Below are positions 1 through 9,938 of a stretch of DNA of 64,000 nucleotides, in pieces. The notes under the pieces are model-generated. The model did not search any database. It was not told where the DNA came from and worked only from the letters and a program-made list of their open reading frames with translations. A program made the position numbers and the translations under genes. Numbering within the stretch: the stretch's first letter is position 1; the number at the start of each line of letters is the position of its first letter. The DNA is from Fagopyrum homotropicum (Eukaryota > Streptophyta > Magnoliopsida > Caryophyllales > Polygonaceae): positions 14,972,001 to 15,036,000 of the forward strand of contig BSWB01000008.1 in assembly GCA_033239125.1 (NCBI GenBank). Direction: 5' to 3'.

Positions 1-312
1 CAAAATCTTAGCTTTGTCCGCTTATCTTGAGATCTTGAGTTGCAACCACAACTAGATGCTTTAATCCCTAGAATTTGAATATTTCCTTTAATTGACCTTA
101 TTATCATCTTTTTGATTGCTTTAATAGCTTTTGTGGTTATTAGTTACATTGACAACCTATACTTGCTTAGTTTCACCTAAGTCCCTGAGATCGACACCCC
201 GGAATTCTTGCTTTTATATAATTGATCCGTACACTGCGGGTTCGCATCCTTGTTTTAAGCATACTTCTTGGGATATAAATTTAAAACTTGCACACACCGT
301 TTGGAGCGAACA
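1..312 (+). repeat. Ath-A 5' LTR, U5 end only
   Basis: This matches the last ~310 bases of the 3' LTR ending at 9451, including the shared CACTGCGGGTTCGC block and the GGAGCGAACA terminus. The PBS follows six bases later. The rest of the LTR is off the window. Confidence 0.9.
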
Positions 313-318
313 AGTTTT

Positions 319-336
319 TGGCACCGTTGCCGGGGA
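319..336 (+). other. Ath-A primer-binding site (tRNA-Asp)
   Basis: TGGCACCGTTGCCGGGGA differs by one base (C to A) from the exact complement of the plant tRNA-Asp(GUC) 3' end. The substitution is probably decay. It would prime minus-strand DNA synthesis. Confidence 0.9.
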
Positions 337-441
337 CTTGGTCTAGACCGAGCCGGTTGCGGTAGTCTTTCAGGGCAATTGCCCCTGTTGCTACTAACCA
401 CTCTACTTGAGTGACTTTCGCAGGTTCTTCTTCTTAGGTTT

Positions 442-2391
442 ATGTGAAGAATCCGTGCTTGGAAGGAAATCATTCCTTACGATCCCGAACCAGAAAAGAC
501 ATACAAAAGACGCTTGAAAGAAGCGAAAATGGCCAACCAAGACAATCGCGATCTTGAGGCCGAATTGAAGGAGGCGATGGAACAGCTGCGCCTCAATAGG
601 GAAGAACTACAGCGCGAGAGGGAGCAAACTCGCACTAGAACTGCAGATATTGAAGCAGATATGGCTGAGCTTCGAGCCCAGATTCTACATCGACCAAACC
701 CTCGACCGAGGCAGGACCCCGCACCAGTTGCCCCTGCCGAGATACTTCCACCTTGGATGCCTGTCGGAGATGTTCTTTTTGGAGGTATCTCACAGACCCT
801 AGGACAAAGGATGGACCCAAACCAGCAAGTGAAGCGTCCAGGAGTCAACCTAGGTGATCCAGCGGAGTATGATTATGAACTTCGACCGCAAGTTCTATCC
901 ATGATCAGCCAATGCCTGTTTGGAGGTTTAGAGAGGGAGTCTCTGCATCAACATTTGCAAAACTATGAGATTTTGATGGAGACCTTGAGACCTTCAAGGC
1001 TGGAAAGTAATAATTACAAGCTAAGGCCTTTTTACTTTTCTTTGAAGGACATGGCGCTTACTTGATATCAGTCTCTTCCTCCCGGAAAGATCAACACTTG
1101 GGAGGAGATGACGACGGAATTCTTAACAAAATTCTTTCCCCCCTCCAAAACCGCTGAAATGAGAGGGATGATCAATGCATTCATCATGAAGGAAAAGGAG
1201 AGTTTGTCCAAATCATGGAAGAGATTTAAGGATGCTCTATTGGATTGCCCACATCATGGGATTCCAAAGATAGAGTTGATGGAGATATATTTCAAGGGAT
1301 TGGATGGAGCTACCCAATTTAATCTTCAACTACTATCCGCCGGCACATTCATGGACATGCCGATTGATGAAGCTTGGGAGTTCATTGAGAAACAAGCTTT
1401 GCACATGGAGAAATACTCCCACCAAGGAGCTGAAAATGAAGTTAAGAGAGTTAATTTCCAAGAAGCTCCATCAAATGATAATCAACTCATCTCCCTCAAG
1501 AATGATGTGAAGCAATTGAAGGACCTTTTGGTTGCTCACACCAAGAAAGAGGATGGAGGATATCAAGGGTCAAGGAACAACAATCATGGTTCCCAGAACA
1601 ACAACTATAACAACAATAGAGGCTTCAACAACAACAATTGGAAATCCAACAATCAAAATTCGGGTAACCCTTACTCTAATTCCAATTCTAATAATTCCTT
1701 TAACCCTTTCTCTTCTTCTTCTACTCCATTAAAGAGCCAGGAGCCTGGATCAAGTTCGTCCCAGCCAGAGAAGAAAGATGCAGTGCTGGAGGCCATCTTG
1801 ATCAAGCTCAATGCTATGGAGACGTCCATGACTCAATTTTCCAAGGCACAAAAAGCCTTAGAGCAATAATTCTTTAATAAGGCGAATGAAGCGCCAAGAG
1901 ATCCAGGGAAGCTCCCAGCAAGGACAGAGAGTAACCCTAAGGGACAGATCATGGCAATAACGACGAGAAGTGGACTGAAAACTGCAGATCCAGTGCCTCG
2001 GTCGATGCCAGTGCAGACGAAGAACACCTCAGTCCAGGTACAGACGAGGAACACTTCAGTCGAGGTGCCACCCGAGGTGGAGTCCCAGAAAGTGACGGAC
2101 AACACTGAAGTTTATATCCCACCTCCTGCATATAAACCACCACATCCATTCCCCCAGTCAAGGGCTAGAGTACATCTAGACAAGCACTTTGGTAAGTTCC
2201 TTGACTTGATGAATAAATTACATATTAACATCACTTTCCTTGATGCTATTCTAGGGATGCCCGCATATGGGAAGTTCTTAAAGGAGATTCTATCAAGGAA
2301 AAAGAAATTGGAAGATTTTGGTGAAGTAAGGATGACATCTAAATTCTCGGAGCTCATTCAAATCATGAAGGAGAAGATGCCACCTAAGTGA
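442..2391 (+). pseudogene. gag: gag (Ath-A), broken
   Basis: Gag would form the particle and package the RNA. The conserved ATG at 442 is followed directly by TGA where Ath-M has CGA. Further breaks are TGA at 1063 (a Trp codon in Ath-M), TAA at 1867 (Gln) and a one-base deletion near 2389. Between them the frame reads a charged coiled coil (about 530-680), the Athila gag core (about 840-1410) and an Asn/Ser-rich low-complexity stretch (about 1560-1730). The MAITTRSGL motif is at about 1951. I see no CCHC zinc knuckle. A family-1 palindrome (700-711) and several half sites (1996-2081) lie inside the coding sequence. Confidence 0.9.
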
Positions 2392-2996
2392 GAGATCCCG
2401 GCTCATTTTTCATTCCTACTCAAGTTGGGGATGTGACTTGTGAGGCGTTGTGTGATCTAGGAGCCAGCGTGAGCATCATCCTGCTGAAGCTATGTGTGAA
2501 GCTCGGACTTGGAGAGCCCAAGCCGGTGAAGATAAGGTTATACATGGCGGACCGCTCTATTACCCATCCCGTGGGCATTTTGGAAGATGTTCCGCTTAAG
2601 TTAGATAACTTTTACTTACCTATAGACTTTGTTGTGCTTGATATACCCGTAGATTATCCCGTTCCTATCATTCTCGGGAGACCATTTCTAGCAACTTGGG
2701 GTTGCAATGTGGATTGTAAGAACGCCAAGTTGAAATTCAACATTGGCGGAGATCAAGTGGAGTTTGCATTGCTTGCTGCGATGAAAGGAGAGCCGCTGGA
2801 GGATGATATCTTCAACATCTATGATGAAGAAGAATCAAGAGAATTTGTGAGCTCTATGCTTATTAATGATCCTCTTGAAAGAGTTATTAGTTTTAGCTTA
2901 ATGGAGGAAGGTATGGATGCTTCTTGTGATGCAGATATACGGAGCTTAAAGGCACTGGAAGAAAATCCAGGAGCTAAGATTGAAAGACTAATCTAG
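2388..2996 (+). pseudogene. aspartic protease (PR) region (Ath-A), broken
   Basis: This is a retropepsin-like protease that would cut the polyprotein. The active-site motif CDLGASVS is intact, followed by the Athila block ending ILGRPFLAT. The frame differs by one base from the preceding gag and ends at TAG 2994, where Ath-M has CAG. In autonomous relatives (Ath-B, Ath-C) a linker and RT follow; here RT is absent and the linker runs into INT. Confidence 0.85.
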
Positions 2997-2999
2997 GAG

Positions 3000-3135
3000 A
3001 AGAGATTCTCCAGTTTCGGTCCCAGTTCCAGTACCTTGACCGAGGCACTGTCTAGACCAAGCGAGGTGTTGTTAACTGAAGAACATCTCGGTCACCCACC
3101 TCGGGCACCAATCGAGACAGCAAGCGAGATGCCTT
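3000..3135 (+). promoter_or_regulatory. family-1 motif cluster in the PR-INT linker
   Basis: There are several copies or half sites of the family-1 motif (TTGACCGAGGCA, GCGAGGTG, CATCTCGGTCAC, CCACCTCGGG). Ath-B, Ath-C and Ath-D carry their own, different palindromes at the matching position after PR. The role is unknown. Confidence 0.6.
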
Positions 3136-3138
3136 TAA

Positions 3139-4510
3139 TTGAGAATAACAAACTTCTTACTCCCTTTTTTGAAACTCATTCACAGGTTGTGGAGCACTTT
3201 CTCCACCAAGCTTTTGATAATAAAGAACCTTGGTATGCTCGCATTGTTAATTATCTTGTTTGCCAGGAAATCAATCCCGCCCGGATTGACGTACGCTCAA
3301 AGGAAGAAATTCTTTAAAGATCTACACCACTACTATTGGGATGAACCTTTACTATTTAAGAGAAGTCCGGATGGGATGCTTCGAAGATGCATTCCGGAAG
3401 ATGAAGTTACTAGTGTCATACGGCATTACCACTCGCTTCCTTCTGGAGGACATGCTAGCGCTCACAAAACATGCGCTAAGGTATTACGTTCCGGTTTCTT
3501 TTTGCCTACATTATTTAAGGATGTGCAAACGTTTGTTGTTTCTTGTGGTGCATGTCAAAGAACAGGGAACTTATCTAGAAGGAATGAGATGCCACTCAAT
3601 AACATCCAAGAGGTTGAGATTTTTTATGTATGGGGAGTTGATTTCATGGGACCTTTCCCATCATCCGGAGGAAACCTCTACATCCTCCTAGCTGTCGATG
3701 ACGTATCTAGATTGGTGGAAGCTATTTCCTCCCCCACTAATGACGCCATGGTGGTGTTGAAGTTCTTCAATCAGACTATCTTTCCACGTTTTCGGACTCC
3801 ACGTATCATTATCAGCGATGGAGGGACACATTTCATCAACTGGAAGTTTAAAGCACTTCTATCGAAGTATGGGGTAACCCACAAGGTAGCAACCCCTTAC
3901 CATCCTCAAACTAGTGGGCAGGTCGAGATCTCGAATAGAGAAATCAAGGCAATCTTAGAGAACACCGTTTCTAGAACGAGGAAGGATTGGTCCACGAAGT
4001 TGGACGACGCTCTTTGGGCTTACATGATCGCATTCAAGACTCCCATTGGTACCACCCCTTATAATTTGGTATACGAGAAGTCGTGCCATCTGCCCGTCGA
4101 ATTAGAACACAACGGCGTATTGGGAAATCAAATGGTTGAATTTCGACATCAAGGAAGCCGGTGAGAAGCGGCTATTGGACATCAATAAGCTGGAAGAGCT
4201 GCGTTTGAACGCTTATGAGAATGGCAAGATCTACAAGGAAAGGACAAAGAAATGGCATGACAAGCGTATCATTCGTAAGGAGTTCAAAGAAGGAGATTTA
4301 GTTCTACTCTTCAACTCCCGCCTTCGCCTCTTTCCAGGTAAGTTGAAATCTAGATGGACAGGACCTTACGTTGTGAAACATATTTTCCCTTATGGTGCAG
4401 TTGAGATCTGGGGAGAAACAAGTGGAAGCTTCAAGGTCAATGGTCATAGACTTAAGAAATACCAACTGAAAGTCCAGGTTGAGGAGATTGCACCACTATA
4501 CCTTGTTTAG
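3139..4510 (+). pseudogene. integrase (Ath-A), broken
   Basis: Ty3/gypsy integrase that would insert the cDNA. The zinc-binding His/Cys segment (about 3400-3565), the core with GVDFMGPF, ISDGGTHF and GQVEISN (the D, D, E residues), and a C-terminal domain with WTGPYVV are all readable. The frame is broken by a ~4-base insertion near 3287 and a one-base insertion near 4108, so the C-terminal part continues in another frame from 4136 to the TAG at 4508. It joins directly to the PR linker without RT or RNase H. Confidence 0.9.
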
Positions 4511-4552
4511 GGATGTCGTACGGTCCAACTAGTGACCTTAAATCAAGCGCTT

Positions 4553-4570
4553 CTTGGGAGGCAACCCAAG
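4553..4570 (+). other. post-INT hairpin H1 (CTTGGG-AGGCAA-CCCAAG)
   Basis: A perfect 6-bp stem with loop AGGCAA, about 40 bases after the INT stop. The loop is identical in every intact copy in this window while the stem changes between families, with T-A replaced by A-T in family 2. Confidence 0.75.
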
Positions 4571-4734
4571 GTATTGCCTTCTTATTACACCTTTTCTAGT
4601 CTAGCTTTAGATAGTTTGCTTTTGATTTCCTTTGTTTTGTTTTTGGCATCCTAGACAGAAACCAGGTACTTTCTAAGGAAGGATTACAACTCAGGAGCAA
4701 CAATAGAAGGACATAAGTTCGAGAAATTGAGAAG

Positions 4735-4909
4735 ACAAAGTTTGACTGAGACACATCTCGGTTGCTGTCACAGCGCCTCGACCGAGATGATTCTTGAGCA
4801 ACCGAGGCGACTAGGGCTGACAAAGATCAACATCGGTCCAGACACCTCGGTTTAGTCGGGACCACCTCGACCGAGGTGATGTTAGATCCAACGAGGTGTA
4901 TAAAAGGGG
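4735..4909 (+). promoter_or_regulatory. putative internal promoter for the env-like ORF (family-1 motifs plus TATA box)
   Basis: Several family-1 half sites and one full motif CACCTCGACCGAGGTG (4863-4878) are followed 20 bases later by TATAAAAGGGG (4899-4909) and then a pyrimidine-rich leader. The U3 promoter of the LTR has the same motif-then-TATA order. Ath-M and Ath-D have equivalent structures at the same place. Promoter activity is inferred. Confidence 0.6.
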
Positions 4910-5366
4910 AACAATTTCTCTCTCTTTCCCTCCCATCTCTCTCTCGACCGCGGCGGTGTAATCACCTCTTTTCCTCATTTTTCAATCGTTTTATACGATT
5001 TTTGCTCCGATCTCACAAGGAAAGGCTAGAGGATCAAATTGCAACCAAGTAACTGCAACAAAAACGCCTCCAATCGACTGAATCTGGGGTAAACGTTTGA
5101 AAACCCTAACTTTCCTATTCTCGCTAATTTCAGTCGCATTTGGCTTTGGGTGCCATTGGTTTATGTTAAAAAGGCTTAACTACCCCATAGGAACAATCGG
5201 TAGTGATATTGGAGGAAAAGAACTGAAAATCAGAGAGTAGAGATCGAGTAGTTTTTCACCTCGGTCCAGTCGAGCTGTGTCTCGGCTGAGGTGATTCTTG
5301 AGGCTGTCAGACCGACCGAGGTGACCTGTCAGCAGGAAAAAAAAGAGTTCTCGTTCTGATCGCTAG
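4910..5366 (+). other. leader of the env-like ORF, noncoding
   Basis: It begins CT-rich. A further family-1 motif cluster lies at 5257-5324. GT and AG dinucleotides near 5093 and 5137 could mark a very short intron, but this is weak. No convincing ORF is visible. Confidence 0.5.
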
Positions 5367-6268
5367 TTAGTTCTGAGGGATGCTCCCAGTAGATCCTCAC
5401 CTTCTTCTTCTTCCCTACCTTCCGTCCCAGTGATTCACGAGCGTCACCAGGCTGCCTTTGACCGCACATGCGCGTGCCTTGTGATTGCGCCGCATTTCTT
5501 AGATATTTCTACTTTTGATTGCCTCCATGTAGCTGATGATCTAAGGAGGATGGTTTCCATGGTAGGGTTGGAGCAGTTCATGGAGATTAGAGCTCCAGCC
5601 TACCTTGAGCCCACTTTAGAGTTTGTGAGTTTTGTTACTCACCTACCTGAGCAGAAGGCCATCAAGTACCGGTTGTTGAACTGGAACTACAACGTTCTCA
5701 TGGACCAGTGGAGAGATATCTTTGGCTTCCCGACCCCTACAGTTCCCGACTTCCCTTCTCGAGCCGTAGCTCGACAGTTCTGGGGGCAGATTGCCCATAT
5801 TGTAGAGCATGCTGATAGGTGGACACCTGGAGACTCCAGGGAGCGCATCATCTTCCACCTTGCTTTCCAACTAGCCCACCGGATCTTTAGTGAGATCCTT
5901 CTGGCGCATACTGAGACACCCTAGAAGATTAGACAGGGACAAATACAGCCGGCCCCAGTGTGCCAGTTGTCGACTTAGACAACGAGGCTACAGAGGAGGA
6001 GGCAGTTGCAGCACCATCACGTCTATCTAGGCGCAGAGTCCGCAGGCAGAGGGATCCCATAGCTCATCGAGGGATTGACGAGCTAACGGATCAGATGATC
6101 GACTCTTACGCCACCTTGTCCTTGGATATGTTGGAGATGAGGGAGAGTCAGCACTACCAGCGCCGGTTGATGGAGATACAGTTCCAGCATACCATGGGTT
6201 ATCCTTTTGATCCATCCCAACATCCCTTCGTCCCGTATCCACTACCACCACCAGCAGATCAGGATTAG
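5367..6268 (+). pseudogene. Athila env-like ORF (Ath-A), frameshifted
   Basis: The third ORF of Athila elements, lying between INT and the 3' LTR; often called env-like, with no proven function. The frame is open from 5367 to the TAG at 5922, starts with a Ser/Pro-rich segment and has no ATG near its beginning (GTG at 5430). Residues resembling the Athila family follow (a VIHERH start, LEQFMEIRAP, ARQFWGQIAHIVEH). After a frameshift the tail continues at 5960-6268 and ends in a Pro-rich PPPADQD. Minus-strand relatives at 47909-48200 and 31106-31345 align with it. I see no clear transmembrane segment. Confidence 0.7.
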
Positions 6269-6354
6269 AGCTACCAGAGATTTCTTTTCTTTATTTATTA
6301 TGCAACTCAGCTTATGTCCGGTGAGTACTCTGTTTTTAGATTTATTTTGACCCA

Positions 6355-6382
6355 TTGGGACAATGTGTCCCAAGTATGGGGT
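6355..6382 (+). other. hairpin H2 with internal PPT-like sequence
   Basis: Arms TTGGGACA and TGTCCCAA around ATG form an 8-bp stem. AAGTATGGGG, identical to the true PPT core at 7677, follows. Equivalents exist in Ath-N, Ath-M, Ath-B and Ath-C about 1.2-1.4 kb before the 3' LTR. Confidence 0.6.
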
Positions 6383-6544
6383 ATTTGGATGTACCTTTAT
6401 TGACATTATGTGTATGACTTGTATGACTTTCTATTTATGATCTTTCATATGCTCTATGTGTTTATCTGAGACCTACATGCATGCATACAGGTTATTTGAT
6501 TGAGAAAAACGTCAAAAACTGGTTAAGAAAAAAAAAATTGAATG

Positions 6545-6618
6545 ACCTCGACCGGGATGATTCTTGCCAAACGAGGTCTAGTAGCTCGATTGACTTAGAA
6601 CATCTCGACCGAGGCGGT
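6545..6618 (+). promoter_or_regulatory. family-1 motif cluster downstream of env-like ORF
   Basis: Motif copies CCTCGACCGGGATG, ACGAGGT and CATCTCGACCGAGGCG. Counterparts lie at 15345-15416 in Ath-N and 22075-22155 in Ath-M. Confidence 0.6.
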
Positions 6619-7652
6619 TTAACTGAAAAAGTTTTCGAAACGATTTTTGTGATTCCTTTCTGGATATGACCTTAGTGACGATTTTGTTTGCAGTTTGGTT
6701 TTGAAATCTTTATATCTTTGACAGGTTTTATGATATGTTTAAGTTGCTAAATGCTTTGTTTGAAATTTTGGCATGTTTAATGCCATGTTTTTATCCAAAT
6801 TATGTTGAATTTGAAGGTTGACATCACATGATGAGTTCTATCACTTTCTTCCTGGGATAGTCAAGGCAATTCATTCTCTTCTCTTCTTCTTCTTGATCAT
6901 GCTTTAGCCCCTCATATACATATTTGCCTCCCTTTACCTATCCGGGAATTTGGAAGCAAGCAAGTGAAAGGCAAGCGAAAGAAAGGTTGAGATGTTGGCC
7001 GGAAGTTTAGAAAGAAACAAATAGGTTTGGGGATGTCAATCATGATGATGAGTAACTCGGCACCATTCATATAGCCGGGTGTTTGTGTCTTGTCAATGTC
7101 GGATTGAGCAATATTCCTAACGGGTCATGGTATGTGCATCAAGGGTTTGAGGCATCTCGAGAAATTGATGATTGTTGATCTCCTAGGCTTCGGTTATTGT
7201 GCACCTCTGTCCATGCATCCCAAAAAGTAAAAAAGTAAATAAGCAAAGCTTATTGGTGGAAGATGTTGAAGTTCAAAGCAAGTGAAGTGAAGGTCCTTTT
7301 CCCGGATTCTAGCACCACATTCTCTATATACATCCCACCCTCACACGTTTCTTGACCTTCTCTTTTGAAAAGCCCTTGAGACCTCGAGTTTGTTGATTGA
7401 CTTGGTGGTTTAAACTGGATTATACATGATTAATTTCGATAATTATGATTTATTATGCATTCTATGATTTTATGCAAAGATAAACAACTTTCATATATTT
7501 ATAAAATGTTTTGATCATATTTTGATTTTAAACACCTTAAGCATTCTCTTAGAGTGATCTATGAGTGGATCACACCACCAAAATGTTTTGAAATACTTTT
7601 CATTGATCTTTATGACTTATAATCCATTCTATCTTGTACTTAAGATTTGGAA
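6619..7652 (+). other. noncoding 3' region with a block conserved between families
   Basis: No real ORF. The stretch 7023-7160 (AGTAACTCGGCACCATTCA, then GGGTGTTTGTGTCTTG and a CCTAACGGGTCATGGTATG part) is conserved in Ath-E, N, M, B and C although the surrounding sequence has diverged. Confidence 0.6.
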
Positions 7653-7691
7653 CTTACTTGGGGACAAGCAAGGGACAAGTATGGGGTATTT
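7653..7691 (+). other. hairpin H3 and polypurine tract of Ath-A
   Basis: CTTACTT-GGGGAC-AAGCAAG is a stem with one mismatch. AAGTATGGGG (7677-7686) follows and runs into the 3' LTR. The PPT would prime plus-strand DNA synthesis. Confidence 0.75.
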
Positions 7692-8003
7692 TAATAACAT
7701 GTATTATAGTGTATATTTTGGAACTTGTTTAGACGTTTTATCTTCAATAATCTGCATGTTTGGATGTATATTATGTGATTATATTGTTGTTTCATCTACC
7801 TTTACGGGAATCGAGGTCTACACCAAGTTTTGTTGTAATCGTAGGTAAAATTGCACATTTTGGATCGAAATGGAGCTAAGGAGCAAAGGAGTCATAGGAG
7901 CTACATTCTGGAGCTTAAAAGAGAACTCAGGAAGCAAGGAATTAACAAAAAAGATTTACTTTGGACCAGATTTAAGAGATTTCACATTCAGCTGAGGTTC
8001 ATC

Positions 8004-8264
8004 TCGGTCAGCTACAGTGTCACCTCGACCGAGGTGATCTTGAGGAGCGTCCCGACCGAGGCGAACACCCTGGTGCGGCGAGATATATTTTATTTGGCTG
8101 AGATCTTTTATTTTTGGAAGGAACAGATCTTATATTTTTGGGCTGGATTTCTGGAAGAAAGATCATATATTTAGGAGATCTATTTTGGAGATATGGATAT
8201 ATTTTATTAGGATATTATCTTTTTAAGATATTATTATCTTTGGAAGATAATTCTCCTATAAAAA
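8004..8264 (+). promoter_or_regulatory. Ath-A U3 promoter: family-1 motif cluster and TATA box
   Basis: CATCTCGGTCAG, the full motif CACCTCGACCGAGGTG (8021-8036) and CCCGACCGAGGCG precede TATAAAAA (8257-8264). Transcription would start just downstream, so U5 lies in the RNA leader. Confidence 0.65.
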
Positions 8265-8846
8265 GGGCCGGATTTTCCACAATTCAGCAACCCCGGTACA
8301 CCACATTCTACACTGCAGTTAGGAAGGATTTTTGGAAGCTTGAAGGAAGTTTCAAGATTGAAGGAAGGAAGTTTCATAGCTTTGTGATAGCTTTTGAGGG
8401 GATTTGTAAGACTTTCTTAGATTCCCTTTGGTTTGTTGTTTTTGTTGAATTTGTTAATCTGAGGAACACTGATTTGTTTGATATTTGATTAAGTTATTGA
8501 AGCCTTGTTCTTAAGGTTTTTGTGTTCAAATATTCATTCTTTCCCCATATATTTGATTATTGTTTTCATGATGATGAGTGGCAAATTTCCTTGTGCGATT
8601 CTAGGGTGATTGGCTTAAAGTTGTGGAAAAGACGATGATATCATAATCTTAATCCCAGTAGGACCCTGAAAGCTCGAGTCTTTAACCTTAACCCTAGAGT
8701 ACCTCGTTCAGTCGACGAACATCTCGGCCGGGGTGGAATTTGACAGACCCAGGTGACTTCTCTGATCCGTAATTGAGAGTTAAGTGTTAGAGTTTGCCAA
8801 ATCCTATTCTTATTACACCTTTCCTGGTTCAATGAAAGCCTAGGAT

Positions 8847-9105
8847 GAGACTTACCCGGTGATTCCTTTGTTTGTTTACCCAAGATGATAAGTGTAGGTA
8901 ATAAAGGTTTATCCTTTATTGGGGTTTGAGTGTGCCTTCATTCCATCTTTGTGAGTTAGCCTGAGACTTACCCGGTAAAGGTTGATTCTATTCCCTTAGT
9001 TGGTGTGTTGGTTTGAGATTATAATTCCTTTCCTTAGTACCTTGAGACTTACCCAGTAATAGGAGCTTTGGATTTGGGATTAGTGAGTAGTGAGACTTAC
9101 CCGGT
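8847..9105 (+). repeat. U5 array of four GAGACTTACCCGGT repeats
   Basis: Copies start at 8847, 8963, 9044 (one mismatch) and 9092, giving spacings of 116, 81 and 48. Family 2 (33092, 33214, 33292, 33338) and family 3 (30249, 30372, 30449, 30495) have almost the same spacings. The core TTACC-C-GGTAA is itself palindromic. Confidence 0.75.
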
Positions 9106-9451
9106 GATCTATTCCACTTTAGAAACACCCGACCATTGCAAAATCTCAGCTTTGTCCGCTTATCTTAAGATCTTGAGTTGGAACCACAACTAGATGTTTT
9201 AATCCCTAAAATTTGCATATTTCCTTTAATTGACCTTATTATCATCTTTTTGATTGCTTTAATCGCTTTTGTGGTTATTAGTTACATTGACAACCTATGC
9301 TTGCTTAGTTTCACCTAAGTCCCTGAGATTGACACCCCGGAATTCTTGCTTTTACTATAATTGATCCGTACACTGCGGGTTCGCATCCTTGTTTTAAGCA
9401 TATTTCTTGGGATAGAAATTTAAAGCTTGCACACACCGTTTGGAGCGAACA

Positions 9452-9816
9452 AGTCCAATGCCATAACCGGAAATCTTGATCTCTAGAATCCACTTATCTT
9501 ACTTCTATCACCTATCTCGTGTTTGTTTGTTGTTTGCTTGATTGTTTGCATATCTTTTGATCTTTGTTGATCACCACAAAACTCAACCAAAAATATTGTG
9601 ATTTTCATTTCTTTATTTCTTTCCCATCTCTTAGTTTAGATTTTCATTATCCATAATCACTTGAATGATTTGATTTCACCTTAGTCTTTGTGTTCGACCT
9701 CGGAATACTTTCCTTTCTACAAAACGATCCGTACACTGCGGGTTTGCTAGGTAATTGAGGAGATTAGATCTAGTTATAAATTGTAAGACTTTTTGTGCTA
9801 CATCTCTAGCGTAACA
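9452..9816 (+). repeat. Ath-E 5' LTR, terminal part
   Basis: Matches the end of the 3' LTR (from 30577) and ends CTAGCGTAACA. The rest is displaced beyond Ath-A. Confidence 0.88.
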
Positions 9817-9822
9817 AATTTT

Positions 9823-9840
9823 TGGCGCCGTTGCCGGGGA
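9823..9840 (+). other. Ath-E primer-binding site (tRNA-Asp)
   Basis: TGGCGCCGTTGCCGGGGA, a perfect 18-base complement of the plant tRNA-Asp(GUC) 3' end. Confidence 0.95.
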
Positions 9841-9938
9841 TTAGGTCTAGATTGAATCATTTGTGCTTGATTTTTTGTAGTGTAGATCCTTTTTGTTACT
9901 TGTGATCTTGTTTTGTTTTTGTCTAATTTGACTATTTC

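Larger units (their letters stand above)
1..9451 (+). mobile_element. Ath-A: Athila-type LTR retrotransposon lacking RT/RNase H, decayed, 5' end outside window
   Basis: The order is 5' LTR tail, tRNA-Asp PBS, gag, PR, INT, env-like ORF, PPT and 3' LTR. No RT or RNase H sequence is present between PR and INT, the same arrangement as in Ath-M. Stops and frameshifts break every protein. The 3' LTR ends in GCGAACA at 9451 and is followed by AGTCC, which continues the 5' LTR of Ath-E: the same context is intact in the Ath-E 3' LTR at 30577. Ath-A therefore inserted into an Ath-E LTR. The left TSD lies outside the window. Confidence 0.9.
7692..9451 (+). repeat. Ath-A 3' LTR (family 1)
   Basis: About 1,760 bp. 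It starts TAATAACATG, a mutated form of the family TGATAGCATG, and ends GGAGCGAACA. Family-1 motifs lie upstream of the TATA box (about 8000-8080) and in U5 (8702-8757). Confidence 0.9.

Noticed and set aside
319..336. tRNA-Asp-like sequence at each PBS
   Set aside because: Only 18 bases complementary to the tRNA end; no tRNA gene body around any of them.
1560..1730. Possible gag zinc knuckle
   Set aside because: No Cys-X2-Cys-X4-His-X4-Cys pattern in any gag here; the region is Asn/Ser-rich instead.
4620..4720. Host exon between INT and the internal promoter
   Set aside because: Aligns with the same region of Ath-N and Ath-M, so it is part of the element.
5367..6268. Env-like ORF as a true envelope glycoprotein
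   Set aside because: No signal peptide, transmembrane segment or cleavage site is evident; only Athila third-ORF resemblance is supported.
8847..9105. Regularly spaced short repeats as a CRISPR-like array
   Set aside because: Only four units, unequal spacing, in an LTR of a plant retrotransposon, no cas genes.
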